DNA of 20,441 nucleotides from Opitutia bacterium UBA3151 (GTDB lineage Bacteria > Verrucomicrobiota > Verrucomicrobiia > Opitutales > Seribacteraceae), in contig DEYT01000132.1 in assembly GCA_002364975.1 (NCBI GenBank), forward strand, positions 685-21,125, written 5' to 3'. The notes beneath the pieces were generated by a model. It saw only the letters and a program-made list of their open reading frames with translations, was not told the DNA's origin and did not search any database. Below, in pieces: positions 15,340 through 20,441 of this stretch; the stretch's first letter is position 1; each line of letters opens with the position of its first letter. Both the position numbers and the translations under genes were made by a program.

Positions 15340-15948
15340 ATGGATGAAATTGCTGAACTCCTCAACCGGAGACCAGAGCTCAAAATTTGTGAGGCTGAAA
15401 TCCGCAATGCGGCAGACTTGCTGGTTACCTGCTTCCAAAGTGGAAATAAACTTCTTCTATGCGGAAACGGTGGTAGTAGCGCCGACTGCGAACATATTGC
15501 TGGAGAATTAGTTAAACAATTTTCCCGGTCCCGACCCCTTTCAACGGAATTAAAGGATAAGCTTGGACCGGAACTTTCAAAAGAATTACATGGTGGACTT
15601 CCTGCTCTTTCTCTTCCTTCCATGATCGGGTTTCACACTGCGTTCAATAATGACGACAAGCCCGAATTTGCATTCGCACAACAAGTCGTAGCCTTTGGTC
15701 GTCCTGGAGATACCCTTTTGGGAATCAGCACCTCAGGGAATTCCTCTAATATTGTGCATGCAGCCCGAGCTGCCCAAGCCTTGAAACTGCCCGTGATAAG
15801 TTTAACCGGAGAAAATGGTGGGAAACTGGCACCGGTTGCAGATTGTGCGATCAAGGCACCTTCCCGGCAGACTCCTCGGATTCAAGAATTACATCTCCCC
15901 ATTTACCACGCTCTTTGTCAGGTAGTAGAGGATAGCCTTTTTTCTTAA
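15340..15948 (+). CDS. gmhA: Phosphoheptose isomerase (SIS domain), GmhA-like
   Basis: The 202-residue cytoplasmic protein is a single SIS domain of the GmhA type, which converts sedoheptulose 7-phosphate to D-glycero-D-manno-heptose 7-phosphate, the first step of LPS heptose synthesis. Marks are GNGGSSAD (42-49) for phosphate binding; a Glu at 56 in EHIAGEL aligning with catalytic Glu65 of E. coli GmhA; STSGNSSN (130-137); and TPRIQELHLPIYH (178-190), giving Gln182 and His190 as equivalents of Gln172 and His180. Compared with E. coli there is an insert of about 20 residues after position 64 (charged, STELKDKLGPELSKELHGG). DiaA-like or GutQ-like SIS proteins are alternatives, but the RIQE/H pattern favours GmhA. 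The cca gene follows after 5 nt. No Shine-Dalgarno sequence lies before the ATG at 15340. No other heptose gene is in the window. Confidence 0.88.
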   Translation: MDEIAELLNRRPELKICEAEIRNAADLLVTCFQSGNKLLLCGNGGSSADCEHIAGELVKQFSRSRPLSTELKDKLGPELSKELHGGLPALSLPSMIGFHTAFNNDDKPEFAFAQQVVAFGRPGDTLLGISTSGNSSNIVHAARAAQALKLPVISLTGENGGKLAPVADCAIKAPSRQTPRIQELHLPIYHALCQVVEDSLFS

Positions 15949-15953
15949 TCCTG

Positions 15954-17348
15954 ATGTCGGCAAATACCGGCTTACTCGAATCACTGGATCCGGCCCTTTT
16001 TCAAACCGGGATGGAATTGAGCTCATCCATTGAGTCAGAAGGTGGAAACCTACTGATAGTCGGAGGGTCGGTTCGGGACCTTCTTTGGGGTTTTAGCCCA
16101 GATGAGTTGGACTTTGAAGTTCGTGGTTTATCCCTAGATCAGGTCAAGTTGGTCCTAAGTAAAAAGTTTCGTTGGGATGAAGTCGGTAAAGCCTTTGGCG
16201 TTTTGCGCATCAAAGGCATGCCAGTAGAAATTGCTCTTCCGCGAACCGAAATAAAGTCTGGCTCTGGACATAAGGGATTCAGTGTCGAAATGGATCCAAA
16301 CCTTCCCTTTGAAAAAGCAGTACAAAGAAGGGACTTTACCATTAATGCCATGGGATTGGATCCAGTTAGTGGCAAGTTATTTGATCCATGCGGTGGCTCC
16401 AAAGATCTTAAGCAGCGAATCCTACGTCATGTAAGTCCAGCATTTAAAGAGGATTCCCTACGGGTTTTGAGAGGGATGCAATTCATTGCCCGTTTTAATC
16501 TGATCCCGGCAGATGAAACCATTGAAATATCCAAGTCCATGGATATGTCTGACCTGCCACCGGAAAGAATTTTTGAGGAGTGGAAAAAATTAATGCTCAA
16601 GGGAAAGAATTTTACCGGGGGTCTGGAATTTCTAAAAAAAACAGGTTGGCTTCGATTTTTCCCCGAACTCGAAGCCCTAGATGGTTGCCCCCAAGAACCG
16701 GAATGGCACCCAGAGGGAGATGTATGGGTCCATACCCTACATTGCCTCGATGCTTTTGCTAAAGAAAGGATTGGAGAGGAATGGGAAGATCTGGTCGTAG
16801 GGTTTGCGGTTCTCTGTCATGATTTAGGTAAACCACGGACCACTAAGATTGGGGAAGATGGTCGAATCCGCTCCCCCATGCATGAACCGGAAGGAGAAGC
16901 CCCCACCCGCTCTTTTCTTGCTCGCATGACCAATCAAATTGATTTGCATGAAGAAGTGGTACCTCTCGTTCGGAGACACCTTACCCCACGTCTATTTTAC
17001 AAAGATCAGGCAAGCGATGGAGCCATCCGCCGACTTGCGGCTAAGGTCAAGCGAATCGACCGGCTTGTTCGAGTTGCCGCTGCCGACATTGCTGGGCGTC
17101 CACCCCGAAAGGACGACTTTCCGGAAGGTCCTTGGTTACTCAAACGGGCTGAAGAATTAAAAGTTCGCGACTCGGAGCCCCAACCGATCATCATGGGTCG
17201 TCACCTGATCGAACGCGGCTTACAACCAGGACCTCAATTCACTCCCATTCTCAATCAATGTTTTGAAGCTCAACTGGAAGGAGAATTTCATACTTTGGAC
17301 GACGGGCTATGCTTTCTAGATCAGACCATTACTGACTCCCAAAAGTAA
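15954..17348 (+). CDS. cca: tRNA nucleotidyltransferase (CCA-adding family) with HD domain
   Basis: The 464-residue class II nucleotidyltransferase adds or repairs the 3' CCA end of tRNA. Marks are GGSVRD (37-42); the metal-site segment PDELDFEV (49-56); RRDFTINAMGLDP (125-137) for nucleotide selection; and EDSLRVLRGMQFIAR (166-180). A C-terminal HD phosphohydrolase domain is present: an N-terminal His in EGDVWVHTLH, then His289-Asp290 in LCHDLGKP. In most relatives the metal motif is D-x-D; here it is Glu51-Leu-Asp53, a possible Asp-to-Glu change at the first ligand. CCA-adding, A-adding or C-adding activity cannot be distinguished from sequence, because no second gene is seen here. It begins 5 nt after gmhA. 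No Shine-Dalgarno sequence is visible. After its stop 152 bp of intergenic DNA contains no clear terminator. Confidence 0.93.
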   Translation: MSANTGLLESLDPALFQTGMELSSSIESEGGNLLIVGGSVRDLLWGFSPDELDFEVRGLSLDQVKLVLSKKFRWDEVGKAFGVLRIKGMPVEIALPRTEIKSGSGHKGFSVEMDPNLPFEKAVQRRDFTINAMGLDPVSGKLFDPCGGSKDLKQRILRHVSPAFKEDSLRVLRGMQFIARFNLIPADETIEISKSMDMSDLPPERIFEEWKKLMLKGKNFTGGLEFLKKTGWLRFFPELEALDGCPQEPEWHPEGDVWVHTLHCLDAFAKERIGEEWEDLVVGFAVLCHDLGKPRTTKIGEDGRIRSPMHEPEGEAPTRSFLARMTNQIDLHEEVVPLVRRHLTPRLFYKDQASDGAIRRLAAKVKRIDRLVRVAAADIAGRPPRKDDFPEGPWLLKRAEELKVRDSEPQPIIMGRHLIERGLQPGPQFTPILNQCFEAQLEGEFHTLDDGLCFLDQTITDSQK

Positions 17349-17447
17349 GACTCCGCTCTTCCAGAACCCACTTATTCATTCTTCAATAAACATCCAGACC
17401 ATGGATCTACCCCGGTGGCGGAAAAACTTTAAAGGGTGATAAAACCA

Positions 17448-17478
17448 TTGAAATCACATCCATTCGCTAACCTAGTAT
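17448..17478 (+). promoter_or_regulatory. Candidate promoter for the 934-residue exported protein
   Basis: TTGAAA (17448-17453) and TAGTAT (17473-17478) are separated by 19 nt, longer than ideal, 22 nt before the start codon at 17501. The ATG has no Shine-Dalgarno sequence. It is only a candidate. Confidence 0.25.
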
Positions 17479-17500
17479 ATCAATTAACTCGCAAACTCTG

Positions 17501-20305
17501 ATGAAATTCAAAATTCTTCTTCTTTCCCTTCTGCCTCATTTTTTAAACGCAGAAAGTTTCCTGACTTTAAAAGTCTCTGACCTGACATTCAAGGAAGGAG
17601 AAAAACCAAGTTCAAATATCGATTCCACTCAACCCTATGCCTTGAAATATTCCAGAAGTCTTAAGATGTGGCTTCCTAGTAATCTGCCCTATTGCAGAAC
17701 TCAGGATGCATCCGAGGCCTTTCTATCATTCAAACAGCTTGCCAATTCCTCTCAAAATGGGGTCCGTTTTTCGTCCGATGATCTCGTTCTTTGCTTTCAC
17801 AATCCAAAATCAAAAGTTCAAGGAAAGCTTTTCCTCTATCAGGATAAAGTTGGATGGAGACCATTTTCTTTTACTTTCGAGAAGAAAAACCGAGTACGGG
17901 AACAAAAGAGTGAAGAGGAATACCTCACTTATCGGATCACCCGCTATCAATGGCTTCAAGATCTTCAGGGCCCCGGTTCTGCTTGGTATCGGCATAATGT
18001 AAATAGGGACCGCAACCGACTTGCTGAAATCCGCAAGGAACCAAAAACACCTACCCATACTCATCAAAATCGTGCCCTGATTCGGCCTGCACTAAGCAAT
18101 GAACTGGAAAACAGCATGGATTTATTTTCAGGGGGGCGTGCCATTAGTGAAAACCTTCAACTCGATCGTGAACTCCGGCTGTCTTCAGACGAACAAAATC
18201 GGACCATTCCAGTTTCCTCCATTCCTGGAATTACGATTGAGGAAATTCCATGGAAGAAATGGATGAAAGCTGAAAAACCACAACTGGATCCGATTGCCTC
18301 TATTCTGCCGCATGATCAACATGCGTTCATCCTTTCTTCGTATGCAAGTATGCTTGAGGTGATGGACGAGGCAACCAGAGGCACCCCGCTGCTCCGACTC
18401 AGTGAGGAAAGAGCGGAGAGTGCCCGCTCCAAAGAAAAATATTCGCAACAACTTTGCTTACCAGTAGATGAACTATCACAAATTCTTGGCCCAAAGCTAA
18501 TTTCTACCGTTGCCATTACAGGAAGTGATCCATTTATACGCACAGGTACTTCACTTGCTGTTATTTTCGAAGCCAAAAAGAAACAGGCTCTCATTGCTGC
18601 TCTAACCATGCGTAGAATGGAAGCACAGAAAAAGTATAAGGGTGCAAATCCTGTGTCCGGAAAAATTCCTCAATCCCAAAAAAGTAACTATGTTGGACTA
18701 ATCACCAAGGATCGATCGATCCGAACTTTCGTTAGTTCCTTTGAACACTTTGTAGTTGTTACCAACTCAATGGATCAACTCATTCAAATCGCCCGGGTTT
18801 TTGAACAAAAGAACCAAAGCTTGGCATCATTGGATGAATACCATTTCTTTCGCCAGCGATACCCGATCATTCCCGAGGGTAAGGAAGATGCCTTCCTAAT
18901 AATTACCGATGCCACAATCCGACGATGGTGTGGAGCGGAATGGCGAATCGGGGCTTCCCGTCGCATCCGGGCAGCATCCTCCTTAGCAGAGCTACAAGCC
19001 CGGGTGGAAAGCGGTGCTCCACTCAATGCAAAAGAATTTCCTGAACTGGGTAAAGTTTCGGTAATCGATGGAGTGGTACAGAGCTCGAAATTTGGAAACC
19101 TGACATTTTTAAAATCGGTTAATGAATTAGATATTCAAAAGATTACTCCTGCTGAAAAGAAAGCTTATGAATTTTTTCGTAATCGATACCAGAGACATTG
19201 GTCAGAATACTTTGATCCCATTTGTGCTCAAGTAAGCATTGATAATGGAGAGATCCGCGTAGACCTTTCGATTTTACCACTCATTGCTGGCACCGACTAT
19301 CGACAAATGATTCAAATGGTCGGGGGAGTAAAATTAAAACCCGATGCAGGTGACCCTCACGATGAAACCGTTTTTCACTGGGTAAGTGCAATCGATATGA
19401 ATTCTCCCCGTTTTAAACAGGCAGGAAATTTTGCTGCAATCATGGCTCCCTCACTAGGAGTCGGGGCATTTAGTTGGGTGGGAGAGTCCTTTTCTCTCTA
19501 TCTCGACGATTCTCCCTTTTTCAAAGCCATGCAAGATGAATCCCAAACGGAAAGCATTAGAGGTAGTGAGAAATTCATCGAAAAAAACTTGGGACGGATC
19601 CCACTCGGCTTTAATGTCGAAGTCCGAAACCCATTCAAACTGACGGCTTTTCTGGCAGGTTTGCGGGCATGGATCGAACAAACTGCCCCAGGTATGACCC
19701 TTTGGACTAGTAAATCTTACAAGAAACAGGGCTATGTTAAAATCACCCCGGGTAAAGGACTTACCGATGATTTAATCAAGGAAGGATCTGCACCGATTGC
19801 TTTATATTATGTTCCATCTCCCCGCCTGCTGACCATAAGTTTGAGTGAAGAAATGATTCATAGGGCAATCGACCGAAATTTGCTCAATCGGGAGGAGAAC
19901 GCTTCAAATATCCGAGCAAGTTGGGCGGGCAACAGCACTGCCCTCCAAGCATCGAAACCAATAACATCCATTTTCGACCTTTCGATGGGTCAAAATTTCA
20001 TCAATGGATTACAACGGAAATCATGGAAGAATCTACATGTCCTCAATGAATGGCGAGTCCAGTTGAAAGAGATGGACGCACTTGCCTACCATAGGAAAGT
20101 CTGGCATACTGATTTGTCCTGCCCTGGTGGCGGAGAGTATCGCTGGAACCAGATGTTCCAAACCTATGAATCCACCGTGTTTGGACATCCCGCAAATCCG
20201 AAAGCACCGAAAGATTTCAGCGTGCTTGGTGGTTGGAAAGCGATTGATTTAGGGCTTAACTTTGAAAAGGATGGACTCCGGGTACAAGCTTCTGTTACAA
20301 GATAG
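17501..20305 (+). CDS. Large exported protein, 934 residues, function unknown
   Basis: It begins with a clear signal peptide (MKFKILLLSLLPHFLNA, cleavage near residue 17), so it acts in the periplasm, outer membrane or outside. No further transmembrane helix is seen. Length and spacing suggest several domains: an N-terminal beta-rich region (about 20-150), a charged linker (150-250), then an alpha/beta region. Notable segments are FEHFVVVTNSMDQLIQIARVF (about 415) and, near 461-500, EDAFLIITDATIRRWCGAEW with an Arg/Ala-rich continuation (ASRRIRAASSLAELQARV), and SIFDLSMGQNFINGL near 825. The TDATIRRWCG region looks like a conserved motif of a family in Planctomycetes/Verrucomicrobia, but that is an impression from memory, not a search. 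No catalytic motif, cohesin, TonB box or protease triad was recognised. It stands alone behind cca with its own upstream region. Confidence 0.9.
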   Translation: MKFKILLLSLLPHFLNAESFLTLKVSDLTFKEGEKPSSNIDSTQPYALKYSRSLKMWLPSNLPYCRTQDASEAFLSFKQLANSSQNGVRFSSDDLVLCFHNPKSKVQGKLFLYQDKVGWRPFSFTFEKKNRVREQKSEEEYLTYRITRYQWLQDLQGPGSAWYRHNVNRDRNRLAEIRKEPKTPTHTHQNRALIRPALSNELENSMDLFSGGRAISENLQLDRELRLSSDEQNRTIPVSSIPGITIEEIPWKKWMKAEKPQLDPIASILPHDQHAFILSSYASMLEVMDEATRGTPLLRLSEERAESARSKEKYSQQLCLPVDELSQILGPKLISTVAITGSDPFIRTGTSLAVIFEAKKKQALIAALTMRRMEAQKKYKGANPVSGKIPQSQKSNYVGLITKDRSIRTFVSSFEHFVVVTNSMDQLIQIARVFEQKNQSLASLDEYHFFRQRYPIIPEGKEDAFLIITDATIRRWCGAEWRIGASRRIRAASSLAELQARVESGAPLNAKEFPELGKVSVIDGVVQSSKFGNLTFLKSVNELDIQKITPAEKKAYEFFRNRYQRHWSEYFDPICAQVSIDNGEIRVDLSILPLIAGTDYRQMIQMVGGVKLKPDAGDPHDETVFHWVSAIDMNSPRFKQAGNFAAIMAPSLGVGAFSWVGESFSLYLDDSPFFKAMQDESQTESIRGSEKFIEKNLGRIPLGFNVEVRNPFKLTAFLAGLRAWIEQTAPGMTLWTSKSYKKQGYVKITPGKGLTDDLIKEGSAPIALYYVPSPRLLTISLSEEMIHRAIDRNLLNREENASNIRASWAGNSTALQASKPITSIFDLSMGQNFINGLQRKSWKNLHVLNEWRVQLKEMDALAYHRKVWHTDLSCPGGGEYRWNQMFQTYESTVFGHPANPKAPKDFSVLGGWKAIDLGLNFEKDGLRVQASVTR

Positions 20306-20441
20306 GAATAATTAACCCTGCTTAAACTTCCTTAGTTTTTCTGCCAACTTCTCTTCTTACTCTGTGCTATGTTCCTGGTACCCACGAACTAGTGGCCGAC
20401 CTTATCCCCAACGATACCAAGTGGTAAAAGAGGGCCCGACC
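20306..20441. other. Window edge, possible start of a next gene
   Basis: No hairpin terminator follows the 934-residue gene. On the plus strand a frame after the TAA at 20313 is open to the edge, with a GTG at 20364 and a plausible tail WYPRTSGRPYPQRYQVVKEG. On the minus strand a short frame ends at a TAG near 20390. Both are too short to judge and neither is claimed as a gene. Confidence 0.2.

Noticed and set aside
1..20441. Mobile elements, defence systems, CRISPR arrays, tRNA or rRNA genes
   Set aside because: No transposase, integrase, terminal repeats, repeat-spacer pattern or tRNA-like cloverleaf was recognised on either strand by eye; a tRNAscan or Infernal run would be needed to exclude small RNAs.

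Overview
The window looks like a chromosomal segment of a marine-type Verrucomicrobiota, most likely an Opitutae/Puniceicoccales relative. That is inferred from three things: a secreted thioredoxin-like protein with a C-terminal W-x-Y-rich tail of the kind I associate with Opitutae, a polysaccharide operon with two Cys-type sulfatases, and moderate GC with compact gene packing. No rRNA, tRNA, CRISPR array, insertion sequence, integrase or phage gene was found. Most genes are housekeeping or catabolic and the region reads as core genome.

Layout. (a) 1-108 is the 3' end of an unidentified gene, closed by a strong terminator (138-168). (b) 301-1413 is an exported thioredoxin-fold fusion protein with its own AT-rich upstream region and a terminator (1496-1534). 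(c) 1796-2365 (minus) is a stand-alone phosphopantothenoylcysteine decarboxylase. It is divergent from leuA (2461-4134), which is followed after 2 nt by recD2 starting at TTG. (d) 6362-6751 and 6853-7077 (minus) are two small membrane proteins. (e) 7210-12472 is a four-gene operon for an extracellular or periplasmic carbohydrate programme: an exported Dabb-domain protein, a sialate-O-acetylesterase-like SGNH hydrolase and two sulfatases. (f) 12475-14995 (minus) holds prfB followed by a gene that appears to encode a circularly permuted ATP-grasp-like protein; a possible small ORF and a promoter lie upstream of prfB. (g) 15340-17348 holds gmhA and a CCA-adding-type tRNA nucleotidyltransferase. 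(h) 17501-20305 is a 934-residue exported protein I cannot assign. The last 136 bp hold no gene I can support firmly.

How genes work together. In the sulfatase operon the esterase would remove O-acetyl groups and the sulfatases sulfate esters from the same glycan. The spacing (12, 14 and 2 nt) supports one transcript. LeuA and RecD2 are functionally unrelated but translationally linked. The prfB/ATP-grasp pair is also close enough to be co-translated.

The points most worth a second look are the ATP-grasp-like partner of prfB, the small ORF whose stop codon lies 1 nt before the prfB start, the uncharacterised 934-residue exported protein, the inverted repeat before the thioredoxin gene, and a pattern in which only coupled downstream genes carry Shine-Dalgarno sequences. 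I did not find a clearly new defence or mobile system.
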